A stretch of 64,000 nt of DNA from Centroberyx gerrardi (lineage: Eukaryota > Chordata > Actinopteri > Beryciformes > Berycidae): NCBI RefSeq assembly GCF_048128805.1, contig NC_136006.1, positions 8,976,179 to 9,040,178 on the forward strand. Reading direction: 5' to 3'. A program made the translations under genes and the position numbers. Shown piece by piece: positions 11,890-25,700 of this stretch. Numbering within the stretch: position 1 is the stretch's first letter; every line of letters begins with the position of its first letter. The notes under the pieces were generated by a model that ran no database searches, was not told where the DNA came from, and saw nothing but the letters and a program-made list of their open reading frames with translations.

Positions 11890-13230
11890 TTTAGGAAGAG
11901 TCAAATACTGTATGAACGGGTAGAAAAAAAGCTGTTCATTCTTACTTCACAAATGCCCTCTGCACACTGCGTTTGGGACGTGTTCAGGAAGGCGCAATGT
12001 TTCAGAACCGTGAATCCAAGGCGTATGTAAAACAAGCGGACCAATTTGCGCAACAACTTTTGCCTGACGTCACAACTGGGCTCACGTTGATCATGGTGCT
12101 ACAAAATACTGCCAGAACAATCATCTGGTAGTGGTGCACCCTTCCTGAAAGCCCAGCCACATACGACTGCATGACTATCAAAATATATTTTATCCGTACT
12201 GATTTTTTGGTATCAGTGATTTTTAAAATGCTGAATTACTACAATGAGAACTCAACTTTTCTTCAGGTTTGTCTGCATCTGAGGAAATTAAATTAGTGTG
12301 GTCTGATTCTGTTAAGCAGATAGCATGTATGAATGTTACACAAAATCAACTGTGACATTGAAATGTGATTTCATTTAACAATGGTATCAAAGAACTTGGC
12401 TTTAGAAACAGTATTGAGTTTGAGGTATTGGAACCAGTACAGGAATAAAAAATAAAACAAAAACACACCTTCCAATACCCAGCTCTACTCCCATGTGCTT
12501 CTCATCTGTAAGCAAGCAGGGGATTTTATAAGAACTAGCTGAACAGGGTTAGCAGAGGAAGTCTGAAGTGTTAAATACTGTATACTGACCATATAAGACA
12601 GTGGAAAAAAGACACATTGCGCTATATTGTTAGCTTCCCTGGTGGTCTAGTTTAGGATTTCTCATCACCGTGGCCCAGGTTTGATTCCTGGTCAGGGAAT
12701 GTTAATTTCATTTCCCCAAAGGGATGAAGGTTCATCTTATCTTGATTGATCAGCCATGACAACTTAAAACCCTATGTTGCAATAAATAGAAAAATCTGTT
12801 GGCCTTTTAAAGAGGAACACCTATCTGATTTACACACTGAAAACAGTATTTTGTGAGGTTTGACAAACACATTCTAAACAAAGTGGTTGTGCAACTTTCA
12901 AAGTAAAGCTCTGTATACATATTTATAAAAAGTTTTTCCTGGGAGGCACAAGGGGAAACCCCCTAGAAGAGAGTTCAGAAAAGACAAGCTGTGTTATTAC
13001 TATTGAGCTTGTAAATATTTTTTAGAATTATAAAACATGGAGACAGCCACACGCACATATTTCATGAGTTAAGCATAGAAAGCAACTGGGAAAACATCCG
13101 CACTCAAACTCTGTGACAGAAAGCTGATCAGAATCGGCCAGTTTGTGCCAGAACATAAATATTGCACCACATGTACCCGCTGAATACAACAACCCTCTAA
13201 CTCTATAATAGCTTATACTCCAACATAGAA
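11890..13230. other. Tail-to-tail interval between YBEY and USP37 (synteny junction)
   Basis: About 1.3 kb between the likely 3' ends of YBEY and USP37. I see no protein gene. It contains a decayed tRNA-Glu-like sequence (12636-12698) and AT-rich unique DNA. A stretch at 12196-12480 (ttttttggtatcagtg and ggtattggaaccagtac near its ends) resembles an old inverted-repeat transposon copy. In human, the YBEY side belongs to chromosome 21 and the USP37 side to chromosome 2. Confidence 0.6.
12636..12698 (+). pseudogene. tRNA-Glu-like pseudogene or tRNA-derived repeat
   Basis: The sequence begins tccctggtggtctagt and ends with a B-box-like ggtttgattcc followed by tggtcaggga. The 5' and 3' ends pair as a tRNA-Glu acceptor stem would. 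About nine bases are missing relative to a 72-nt tRNA-Glu, in the D loop and the anticodon arm, so the anticodon stem cannot form. I read it as a dead tRNA copy or the head of a tRNA-derived SINE. No CCA or clear poly(A) tail follows. Confidence 0.65.
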
Positions 13231-13236
13231 TATATC

Positions 13237-13242
13237 TTTATT
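13237..13242 (-). terminator. Candidate poly(A) signal of USP37
   Basis: AATAAA on the minus strand, about 480 bp downstream of the USP37 stop codon. It would give a 3' UTR of about 0.5 kb. It is the best-placed signal seen, but unconfirmed. Confidence 0.4.
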
Positions 13243-13722
13243 TAATAGTTTATATGGGAAATAAAGGTCTGCAAACCATACAATCCAAGGAACACCAGCA
13301 TCATCTGGTGTCTGATAGTTGCTTTGAAGTGAAGGTCTGAATGAATGGCATTAAAGTTCAGAGAGAAGTGTGCCAAAAAAAACAACAACAAAAAGACAAA
13401 ATAAACCTTTACAAAAGAGTTGTTTGATAAAATCATAGCAAAGAAAAAATCCAGCCCCAAAATGTGGAGGCAAAATTTGATCCATGGAACAAAGTTATTT
13501 TTTTAACTGCATTTCTGGTATCTTAAGAGTCTTGACAGTTTCCTGCCTGTGGTGGCATTTACAGGTACTAACTTAGCCTGGTTTTTAGTGACTTGTAGAG
13601 GAAGGGAAGTGCCTGAAGACGACCAAAATGGACGGCAATCAGTAGTACTCGAGTTTGTTCACAGGAGAGCTCCGTCTACCAGGGTGTGGGTGAGTGTGTT
13701 TGTGTGTCCAATGACGTAGTGC

Positions 13723-16700
13723 TCAGAGGGGCTGCAGGACGCTCCTTCCTGCCTCTGAAATGCTGCTGGCTCCAGTCCTCTCCATTTCAGACAACTCCTC
13801 AAACACGTCCCTGGGGACACACAGACAAGGGCAAGAAATCAGTGTCCAGCTTTGCATCATGAGGACAAAAACTGCTGTCAGGTTACTTATGTAATGCAGT
13901 AACACAAAGACATACATAGGAGTACATTACTACACAGAATGCAATTCCAGTATGCAGTGTTTGCTTGGATCTGGAACCTGGGTCTCAAACAAAATTAACC
14001 CCATGTCAAAAAAAAAAAAAAAAATCTACAGCAAAAACTGTCACTATCAGCCTAGCGGAAGCTGTAGTTGGAAGGTGTAGAAACCTGAGACGGAGCTGAA
14101 CAATGTGCTCTGAACTGGAACGTGCTTAACTTTTGTGTTAGGTTAAATGTTTGCCAGATGTGTCGCTGAAATGAGGGTAAGCAGCGTCATTAAGTTGCTA
14201 AGCATCCAGAATTTACCTGATGTATGACAACATGGTGAATGTAAATACTAACGCCCATTGTCTGGACCAAGCAGACAGAAACAAGCTACAGCTGGATGGG
14301 AGGTGTAGCTCGTTGTTCACAGGTAAGCTGTGTTGCTCTGTTAGCTGATAAACGCCCCCTAGAGGACAGAATAGTTCAAGGGGCTCGACTGAGTGACAAG
14401 ATGAATCAAAGAAAATCACACCACCACCCACCTCCTCAATAGTGACGGCATCGCTGTAGGCAACATCAAAGAAAGTCCCCAGACTCCTTGGGTCAAAGAG
14501 TCTGGGTAGGACCAGGCAATGCCAGTATGGGTAGCCAAGCCGCCACAACGCTTTTACTTCAAGTCTTCTCTGTTTATATTGCCAACTCACTTGTGCATGT
14601 AGAAGAAAATGTATCCGCTGCGGTCACGGTCTCGCTGGACAGCGGCTTCCTGTGTGCGCGACACATCCAGGTCATTGTAGGTCAGCCACGACTGCTTCTT
14701 CATGTCGAACACGTCGCTGATGTAATGGCCTAGGGTAGGAAAATAAACTTCATGTGAAGACACGCAACCAGGGGTATGCAACCATGTGCCAAGATTAGTC
14801 AGGTTTTCAAACACTGCAGCAGATGATTTCACTGATTAGTTCACTGATTTGTTTGCATCAGACATTCTTCAAGTTTGATACCTCTAATAATTTTAACTTG
14901 CTTTCTTGTAGCTGATGGATAACTATAAAACAACTACTATGCGGTAAATTGCATAGAGAATCCAACAACACTAGGACACACACAAACACACACAACTGCT
15001 CACCAGAGGACGAGCTGCTCCCAATGTGACTGACCACACTGATGAGTCTAAACGAGTTGGCCAGGTCTCCACTCTGTGGATTAGAGGGTTTATTATTACA
15101 CAGCTATCACAATTAAGACTGGAGGCAGTTCAGTGTACCCAAAGGTTACAGTAAAACTGCCAGTAGATGCGTGGTATCACATAATAGCCTGCCATTTACA
15201 ACAGGCTGGGTCTTCATATAAGCAAATCAAATTCTGGTCAAAAAAGCCTTAAAACCAAAGTTAGAAAGCCAACTGCAACAATTTGAAACGTTTGGATGGA
15301 TTAAGATCGCATTAAGGTGTTTTGTAAAATAGAAGGTAGAAAGGGTGTAGGTTAGAAAAAGTTGGAAATAATACTATAGACACACTGAGCTGTTGTCATT
15401 TGAAACTTAACTTTAAGTTTTGCATTTAAAATAAATGTAATGCTCTGAACTAGTACCTTGGTGTAAGGTTTACATATGTTTAATTATTGCTGACTGTATG
15501 AGTTAAAGTTATTTTTTTACTATGTACGTTATGTTATACACTTTTTGGAAGCATCGAAATTAATCGAATCGTGGCCAGAATGTGAGATTTTATGATGCAC
15601 TGAATCTTTGCTGTAAGAATTGATTGGATTGAATCGTTACACCCCTATCCAATAATAGCACGTGACTCATGAGCTAGGTCATTTTTTCTAGCAGTAGGAT
15701 GTTTAGTACCTCAGCGTTCCTCTTCAGGTCCTCGGCCTCTGCTTCGCTGTACTCCATGTCCAGCACGTCCTCGTTGCCGGAGTCTTCGTCTGAGCACAGC
15801 AGCTCTGGCAGAGAGTTGTTGAACTCTGGTGGATGTGATGGGGATACAGGTGAGTCAAAACCAAACTACTGCGTTACATTATCCTTCTGCATCAACTGTC
15901 TACTTGTCCCATCAAATTATCTGAGTTTCTAATGTATATATATTAACAAATGATACATCATTACCTTTCAAAGACCATTACTTCTATGTCTGTTTGTGTT
16001 TGCATGTAACAGTATTTTCCGAGTAACTGACTTTTACTTCCCTTTACTTGGTCAAAAGGAGAATTTACACCCAGCAGTTTTGAAATTGAAGTTATTACCT
16101 CTTAAAAAAATAATTATACACATTTCTGAGCTCTACAGGAAACATCAAATTTCTCCCGCTTTTCCCTGTCAATCCCCGTTTTTCCATAACTTTACCAGTA
16201 ATCACTTATCAAATTTGATAACAACTCCTGGATTTTCATGTTCATAAAAACCTTAATTTTTAGACTGAGTTGGGTTAATGGATAAAGCATCTGAAATTCT
16301 GCTGCTACAGTGAGCCTGAACTACGCTGTACAAGTTTCAACAGGCTGCTCAATATTCAAACCATCTACAGGAAGGGCGCTCTGTACCTTGCAAGCTGAGC
16401 TCAGTGGCTCTCTTCAGATCATCGTCCTCTCTCATTTCTTGGGCCTCCTGTATGGGGAGGGGGACAAAATATTTACTCATTCAGAACTTTCATAAAATTT
16501 ATTTAAAAAAGGACAAAAGATTGTATACCATCTCATATATAACCAAGTTTCAAACTTGAAATGAAAATAGTAGTGTGTTGACAAACATAACATTGGGTCT
16601 TACATGCTCCTGGAGGCTCTGGGCGAGCGCCTGCTGCAGCTCCTGCTCCTCCCTCTCCTGATCCAGACTGTACTGCTGAACCCAGTCCAGCTCCCCCTGC

Positions 16701-19700
16701 GGCTGCACGCCCTCTGGGGTTTGGTTCTCCTTGTTCTCATCCATGGTCAGGTCCAGGGAGTCCAGCACGTCTAGACAACACACACGTCAGCTAACTTTTA
16801 ATATGTACTGAAATTATCTCCACTTATACACCCATATATTTGGGTTAATGAATGGTGAAGCTGCCTTTCACGACTCACAAATGTTTAGTGTATTACATTT
16901 TTTTTTTGTGTGTGAAAATTATTAGCAGCAAGACATGAATTAATTGATACATTTCTATACTACTTTCATACCAATACCATGCCTACTGTCTTTAAATCTT
17001 AAAAGACAGACATCAAAGATTGACAATGCCTCACGTAGAAACCTTAATGTATTTCTCCACATGCTATAGCAGTACCTGCAGGCTGTTTGCTGTCTGTGTC
17101 CATCAGATCTGTGTGATAGGCCAGGTCGTGCGCATCTGCGTCCCCAAAGCCTGTGTCAGGGCTGCTGGTTGGCTCGTCCTCCAGAGGGGGCGGAGCCGAG
17201 AGCCCGGCCTCTTGACGACTCATCTCCAGCACGGCCGCCAGCATCTCATCGTCGTTTATACCTCCGAAGTCTGCTGGCTCCATTGTCGCTCCCCGCTGAA
17301 GCCATAAACACAAGTGTCAAAACGGCAACTGAGGAAAAAAATTTGGTTGAAGCATCAAAGCCAAAGTCCATCAGCTGGTGCCCACCTCCTCCGGCCGGTC
17401 GTCGTCATCAGGCAGACAGTCGCTGAGTCGCCGCTTGCGGCCCCCGTTCACCTTCCTGTTCAGCTCCTCCTCACTGTCCGAGTCCACGAGGATAGAGTTG
17501 CAGCTGGAAATGGCCATCTTCCCACCTGTCCGCCTATACACAGTTATCAGGACAATCGTTAAAGATAAAACTCACTATAGAAATCTAAATTTGGGGACTA
17601 GTCACACAAGAACTTGACAAATTAGAACACTTAAATGAGAAAGAAGATTAAGAGGAAGATAAGTGAAATTTGTCTTTTTGCATGTTCTTCCTATACCGTC
17701 ATACTGTATTCAAATACTGGTTCAAAGCTTTTTCTCTATTTGATGTCAGCATTTTAAAGTCTTGCAGAATCTGCAGGACTTACCGGAGAGGTGCTGTAGA
17801 GGAATTGACAGACTGGGAGGTCTTGAGTGTTCGGGACCTTTGAGAGCACGAGAAAAAAAAAACGGTTAGAAGCCAAATATTTGCTCTTTATCATTCAACC
17901 ATTCTCTCTCAGACAGTAGAGCCAAAGGTAATGCATCCTAGTCAGTTAAAATGTATTCAGTTAAAATCATAGGGCGGGGTTCTTATGCATTTTTCATTTT
18001 AATGCTGGTGGGAGCTCGGCAATATGAGTGTCAAGTAGGCTGCATCACTACAAAGCAGAGGATCATTCACAATACATGAAATGACAGTGGGTCTACATCT
18101 GCAAAAAGTGTACAGGCATATGTGCAACCCCACCCCTAAAGTTAAATTCCTACACTTATCAAGACTTTGAAATCGTTAAAATCATCTTCCATACATTTTG
18201 TTTGGAGGTGTTTAGGGTGTTTTGGGGTCTTACATGGCGGCTTGGGCACTCCAGCCGAGGCTGAGGGGGGGTCGTGTGGCTTCAGTGCAGTGGGACAACA
18301 GGGTCAGGTAGCGGGGAATCACCACCTGTTGGCCCAACTTGCTGTTCAGAGACAGCTGGGCGTTAAAGCTGTACCGCTTCAGATGTAGGATGAGCACTCT
18401 GTGTGGAAGGAAAGTGCCACCAGAAGGAGAGCAGGAATTAACCTCTGTGTTTACCTGGCACCTCTTTTTTCATAAGGCAGTGCTACACAGCTGCTGGTGG
18501 GAAGCACTGACTGTGCTTGGCACCCAATATTTAAAACTGGTGACTTCTTAGCGCTGTCAGTTATGTACAACACCGCCATTCCATTGTAAATAACGAGAAA
18601 AACACGTGTGAGGTGATGTTTCCGTTGGACACAAAACTGAGATACTATAGATGCAGCTTCATACACTTACATACATATTATTATCAGTGTTTCCCACACA
18701 TAGACTTTACTTGGGCGGCCGCCCAGGTATATTAACCTATTTTAGCATTTTTTATTTTTTTATCCGTCCAAGAGAACAACGCCATCCGCGATCGATTAAC
18801 TAGTGGACAATCTCCCCTCGCTCTACCCCTCCAGGGTTTCCCACACATAGAAAACTTTGTTGCGGGCCACCACAATATCAACACTGACCGCCAAATTTTC
18901 TTTTTTTTCACTATTTAATCGTAGAACTGCGTGTAGCGCATTGATTCGCTCAGCCCCTAATTGCTCCACGCCATCTCTCTCTCTCCATCTCTCGCTCGCT
19001 TTCTCTGTTGCTCCCTCTCTCTCTCTCTCTGTTGCTCGGTCTCTGTCTCTCTCTCACCGGACCCGTCTGTTCGCCTCCCACTGCACACGCGTGAGGGAGA
19101 TTTTTTTTCCATGCCAAGAAGACGGCCGACTGAATTCCCAAAAAGAAGAACTAACAGTTAGCGTTACTCGGAATACAGCTGAGTTTCCGAGATTAGCACG
19201 CTGTATAGCCTAGCTGCTAGTCAGTATCCACTGAGTGGACCGATAACGTTAATATTAACTTTTTAACTCTGACTCTGAATGTTTGCTCCCTCAATCCAGA
19301 TTAATACTGAAAATATTTTCAAAGAAGGAAAAGGACTCGTCCTGAGGAGGAGCAGGGACAGTCTGGACCAGAGGAGCTGCTGAGCAGTAAAAACAGAGTA
19401 CAGTGTTTCCTCTAGGATTTTTTTTAGCAGCGGGGGAGAGTTTTGTTGTACCTGGGTGGTGCACGCGCGTAGTACGCCGGCGGTCGGAGTGAATATCAAT
19501 AGGTAATTAAAAAATATGAAATAAAGTGACACTTGACAGCAAAACAAACTTTAGAACATACTCTCCTCACTTTCTGCCCTCTCTCCTGCTTCACTCTGCT
19601 CTCCTGCTCCACTACTCCTGCCTGTCTACTTGTCTAATAAGGTTACATTTGAGAATGAGTAATGTTAGATAATTCTCTCACATCACAAATATTTGATCAC

Positions 19701-22700
19701 GCAACCAGTAAGAACATTAAAATATTGTAGTAGCCACCACTAACGTTACATATTTTAGAACCAGAAGGCATTTCTTTCCCTTCAAAACTTCGGGGCATAG
19801 CTAAGAACCTTGAGTCCTTCCCTTGCTAAAGTAACGTTACCTGACTATCTTCCTCATTGACATCAGGCATCTTTCTCTTCTTGGAGAAATATTTTAACAA
19901 ATTCATCTGAAAATGCAATCAGGAATATTTTAATACATAGCTTATATAAACATCGTTGGCAATTATTTTACCGACGTTTATTGAAGTAAGGCTGCGTTCA
20001 CACAGCGTTTTTTCCCCAACTGCCAGCGCCCTTTTCTCATTAAAAGTAATGGGAAGCGGCTGCAAGGCGCACAAAACGCAGCCGCTCCCGAAAAGTGCTG
20101 CAGCGGCGTTTTTATCGTCAGAGCGGAGCGGTTTCAAAAGTTGAGAAATGTTCAACTTTTCAGAAAAGCGCCGGGTGACGTGAACCGCTTTTTCCCAGCC
20201 GACCAATTGCGATGACAGAGACGCTGGCCGTTTCCCATAGCAACAACAAATGTGAAGAAAGTGAAAGTGCCGGTGGAGAAATCGGACGTTGTAATAAGTG
20301 AATTTCCGTTACCGCAACAGCGATCTTAAAGGCAGTATGGATTATACTGGACATGTATTGGAAAAATCTGGTAAGCCTTTGCTTGTTGCACAACACTGTA
20401 TTGTTTGCTAGAAGTGAACCAGCTGGTTAGTGAGCTAGCAGCTGCTCAGCTAACGTCAGGTGACGTTGCCGTGATCCGCTTTTTATTTCTCCTCACATAA
20501 AGCGCTCCAGGCAGCGCTTTTTCCACATCAAAAAACGCTATGTGAGAACGCAGCCTTAATCTACCTTTCTCTCTCTTGTCTTTCTTTTTCTCTTCTTTCT
20601 CTCTCTCCCTCTCGCCTCGGCCGGGTGTCGCCACTTCCTGTATCCATCGTTTCAAATTAAAAGCCCTCTGCAGAGTCGTGTAATTGCGATTTCATGACAT
20701 TTAATAAAATTCTGAAGCAGCGGCGGCAATAATTTTGCAAAATGTATATAACGGAAACTCTGGAGTAGATAATAATGTCAAAGGCTAGTAATTTAACGAT
20801 GTAAAGATACAGGTGAAACTGACAGCACAGAGAGATGTAGCAGGGCAAAGGGGCAGAAAAGCAGATTTCTCTGTAAAAGGGGTCTCATTTCTATTCTTCA
20901 CCTTGTAGACAAAAGCAATGCCAAAAAACCAAACCATGCCAAAAAACACTGGCAAACATGAGGTGCATGTGTGTTTCTATTAACAGTTTCTGTGTGTCTG
21001 TGTACCTGGGCAGTTTGCTGAATTTATGTGTCACTGTTGCTGCTTTCCCATTGCACTTCTCACACGAGTACTCAATTTCTTCCATCTGCAAAAGGAAAAA
21101 GAAACTGTCAGTCAGGTTTCAGGTGTTACATAGTCAGACTTAATATCACCAATTAAGGCTTGGTAGTTTCATGCAGGGTTAGGGTTGGTTCTTTCAACAC
21201 AGACCATAAAAAAAAGCAGGAAAAGGTGGTAAAACCTTCCATTAAAAATGGATGGGAGTTGGGTATCCAAAAAACCTGAAATCCTTAAAGCTTGTTAGTA
21301 GCAGACGCCTCACCCTGAAAAAGAGATCAAGAGAATCCTGGATGGAGCGAAGCGGGAGGGTTTTCTTTCTGCGTGGCAGGTCGATGGACAAGTCATTGAA
21401 CTGCTCCCGCTTGGTCACCGCCTCCCCACAGCTGCAACACATCATGCAGATATGACACACCTTTCAATTTCACCGCAGTCACTTCACACTTGGGTCTGCA
21501 TTGAATTCTAGATCTGATGTTGCAGTTTTTGGCAAAGCCATTATGGAAACAAGTAGGTACAACCTATCACTATCACTGATGACAAACATGACGTAGCCCT
21601 ATAGGGCATCGGGACTAAAGCTTTTCTCCTGTATAATCCAGTATTTCCCCTGTGATGTTTTGTAGAAATGGTAGCTGGGTGTAATATTGGCTTTGGTCCC
21701 ATGCTCATCCTCATTTTCATTCTAGTGCAGGTTGTAGCATTAAAACAGTGCTTAGTTAGGTACTTTATCAAGATGTATCGTGAAGCACCAGTTCTAAATA
21801 TTAGCCCAGGACTTCTTCAGGGGGATAAAGGTTAAACTATATATTTTCTATTTCCCATGTTCTCTATCAGTGATCACAGGTTTTGCTGATCTCTCTTCAG
21901 TTCAGATGTCAATTTCAAGAGGAGACGGGCCTCACCCTTTGCAGGTGATGGTATGCTGCACCTCAAATTCCATATTAACCACCACGGGGCAGGTGTAGAT
22001 GCGGGAGGTATCAACCTCTTCACCAGGCTCCGCCTTGGCTGCTGGCGATGTTGCCGTCCCCTGCTGGCCGTCCTCGCACACCACAGAGGACGACAAGGAG
22101 GCTGCCGCTTCATTCCTCCAGCTCTTATTCATCTTCTCCACATCCTCCTTCAGCTGGTCCAAACACTGACTCAGGAACTCATGGGCATCCTGAGGGATGG
22201 GGGAACATGGAGAGACAGAATTAGGCACACATCTAGGGCTGCAGCTATCGATTATTTTAGTAATCGAGTATTCTACCGATTATCCCATCGATTAATCGAG
22301 TAATCGGATAAGAAATACTTTTGCTTTATTAAAGAGCAATAGTAAATATACAAAAGAGAAAAGCTGTCCGCACGAAGCTGTCCATACGACACTGTGATTT
22401 ACTGAAAACGAGGTGAAATAATAATTATTATTGATATTTATTACTAGGCCTAAATATCATACAAGTTCATAAGACTGGCTAATGTACATTTATTTACTAT
22501 GTTGAAGGGTTGCCCTACACCTGCTGACCCTACTCACTGCAATCAAACTAAACTGAATATACCTGCTGTATTGGACTGGTGCATTTTAGGCTCCAATTGC
22601 TACTTACACCACCTGATATTTTGCTTTCTGGGGTATTTTATGCATCACTGTGAGGGGAGTAGGTGTGTGTGTGTGTGTGTGTGTGTGTGACTATCATAAT

Positions 22701-25700
22701 AATAACATGAATGAAGCTCAGGCTTTCACAAATTGACTGCAGCATTTTATTTTCTGTGGTTATTTTCTTGAGCAAAACTTAGCTAACTTAGGGACATCAT
22801 AACTAGCCACCATATTGATTTACGTTCTTAACTAGCCATTACATATAGCCATAATTAACGTGCATTCTTTACTAGCCTTCATCTCATCCCGTTTTAATAT
22901 TAAGTGCTGACTCCGCCCACCCGGCCAGTTTCGGCGTACGCCGGTAGCAATTACAAGTGGACCCTATCCTACAGTCCCTGCTCTCAGCGGAGGGAGGGAG
23001 CTACGCTGTGTGTGGGAAGCGCTGTGACCGTCAGACCTCTCTGGATTAGACAAGCAAGTAGAGAAAACCGGCATCAGCCGAACCAATTTATTGCCAAATG
23101 CTTTGGGATTCAACACATTAACATTGCTTCCCATGGTCAGAAAAAGTCGGCAGATTTGTCGCTAGTCGCTCTTGAGAAATAAAGTCGCCAGGGGGGTCTG
23201 AAAAGTCGCTAAGTCCAGCGACAAAGTCGCCAAGTTGGCAACACTGGATCCGAAACTTTGGACACTTTCTGTCGTTTTCTCTGGCCTGTCTCTTCTCCCC
23301 TCGCTATTTTCTCTCTCTTTCTCCAGCGCGTTGTGCAACAGTAATAATCATCTGTGCGAATCACTGAGTGTGTATATAGTTATATGGATTAAACGAAGCT
23401 TCGATGCAAAGAATTTGCATCGATGATTTTTAGTAATCGAGTTACTCGAGTTTCTCGAGGAATCGTTTCAGCCCTACACACATCAGATTGAGTCAGTGGA
23501 CTTTCAACTTCAATGGAGACTTTCAAAGGGTACATTTACATGCACACTTATAATCCGATCTCTTTGTTACCTCTGCCAAGGAGGTAATTTTTTTCACCCT
23601 TGTCTGTGTGTTTGTGTCTGTTAGCAGGATATCTCAAAAAGTTAGGCATGGATTTGCACAAAATTTGGTATGGAGCTTGGTTATGGCCCGAGGAAGAACT
23701 GATTAACTTTTCATGTCGACTGGCCAAAAGGGGGGCGTGGTGGTGGGCATGGCATATCACCAAAAGGTGCATAACTTCCTTGCGGGGTGTTGTCAGACAT
23801 GGTGAAGGTCTGTGCTCTACTGAGCACATTTTCTAGTTTGATATGGAGATGACCGTGGGCTGCGTCTCACCGAGTCACATCCCTTTCAGAGCAATATAAC
23901 AAAATGATCAAATGAATCCATGTAAACCTGGGTTACTGGCAGCAATCCCATAACTTCATGTACGTGCTTTAATCAAACTATTGCCATAATTTGATAATTC
24001 ACAGTGACCAGAGTATTGTGCACAGGTAAATGTACCTAATCCTGGGGTCACCAAGTTAAAATTGCAGAATTTGTTCTGCCATCAATTCTGCAATTCAGCA
24101 GTAATACAGCACCTACCTCAGGAAGGAGTGTATCTAAAGTCATCTAGTCATAACTAAATCTGCATGTACATAAATCACCACAAAATAAAGTAACTGTTCT
24201 GGAAAAAGTCTAGAATAGGATCATTATTCTAATTACTATGGTACTTTTTCCAGTACTGGTACACCAAAACTACATAGCATGAGTCATTTTAGAGGTGTCT
24301 TACATTCTGCATGTATCCAGAGAAGCGCTCGGCTGTGGAGGAGATGGCACTCTTCACCTTCCTCAGGAGGTCCTTTTTTGTCTCTGGACAGCCCACGTCT
24401 TTCTTGACCATGAGGTGGGCAAAACGCCTGCAGGGAGTGAAGATGGCAATGCACATGTCCAAATCATTCTGTATACGATATCTACATCTGTAAATTGAAT
24501 ACATTGATATATCTGATTTACAACACACGCCTACACACCCTTTTTCTACCCTCTGTAGACTTATGCATATATATCTGTCTCCCAAGAATCTGCCACTGTC
24601 TACACACTGAATAAGCTGAGTGTATTACCTGAGCAATGCGTTGATGGGCACCTTCTTCCATGGGATGCTTTGTCTCAGCATGTCGTTGGAGAAGGAGGGG
24701 AGGCTGAAGAGAGACTGCAAGATGGCGTTCATGTAGCATGTGTTGCCCAGGTTGGAGAATCTACAACAGATGAGTTGGAAGAATTAGACAATGGACTGCA
24801 TCTTGTCACGAGAGGAAATGTACACAGAATAGCGTTATTATATCTATACAAGTTATTATTATACATTATAATTTTTGTTTATTTACCAATGTGCATTGCC
24901 AAATAAAACTTAGCTGGAAAACTGACTTTAGGAGATAGTTTCATCCAATAGCTGTGACAGGTAGCGTCAATGGTATCTCTCCCCAACAATTAACATTTCC
25001 CACAGCAGCGCACTGCTTTACACATGAGTAGGACACACAATGGGGACAATCTTACTTTGAATGAGTGCGTCATTTGGTTTAACAACATCCAAAATAGATG
25101 CAATCCAATCCTACTTTTGACATACAGTAATTGGCTGAGGATTTGCACATGTTCCCCTCTGGCATATTCTTACCCTTGCAGTGGTGTCTGGGGCTGGGCC
25201 AGGGTGGACGGCCTTTGCTTGTTCCAGCCACCGTAGTCCAGAGAGGGGCGCACCTTCTTGAAGGGAGTGGAGTGGTTCGGCAGCATGAGGCTTCTCTTGG
25301 CCGAGGGGGTTTGTGTTGTACTGGATGGCCTGAGTGGGTTGTAGTAAAGGTGAGAACTGACGGTAACGTTTTTTCTTTTTTTTTTTCAGTCCAGTCAAAA
25401 ATCAAGTCATCTTGTTGTGTTCCATATTCTTTTACAACACAAAAAATGCCAATAGGCCCCTTTCATATTGTCATGGTAACAGCTTCTGCATTGAGAAACA
25501 GGTGCATTACAACTTGCTGTTGCCAGCTCTGGCCTTCACACCGCTCCACAACCTGCCCAAAATTAACATAAGTGAAGTACAAAGACTATTTCTGTTGAAT
25601 CCTGCATCTAAACTACGCCTAAAGTTACCTCTTCGCAAAAATAATGTTGCCACGGGAAGTTGTAATGCACCGGTTTCTCACGACGTGAAAGGGGCCTATA

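Noticed and set aside
12636-12698. Functional tRNA-Glu gene
   Set aside because: Too short and cannot form the anticodon stem; kept only as a pseudogene or repeat.
25131-25571. 146-codon open frame on the plus strand
   Set aside because: Antisense to USP37 exon 8 and the neighbouring transposon; no family resemblance.
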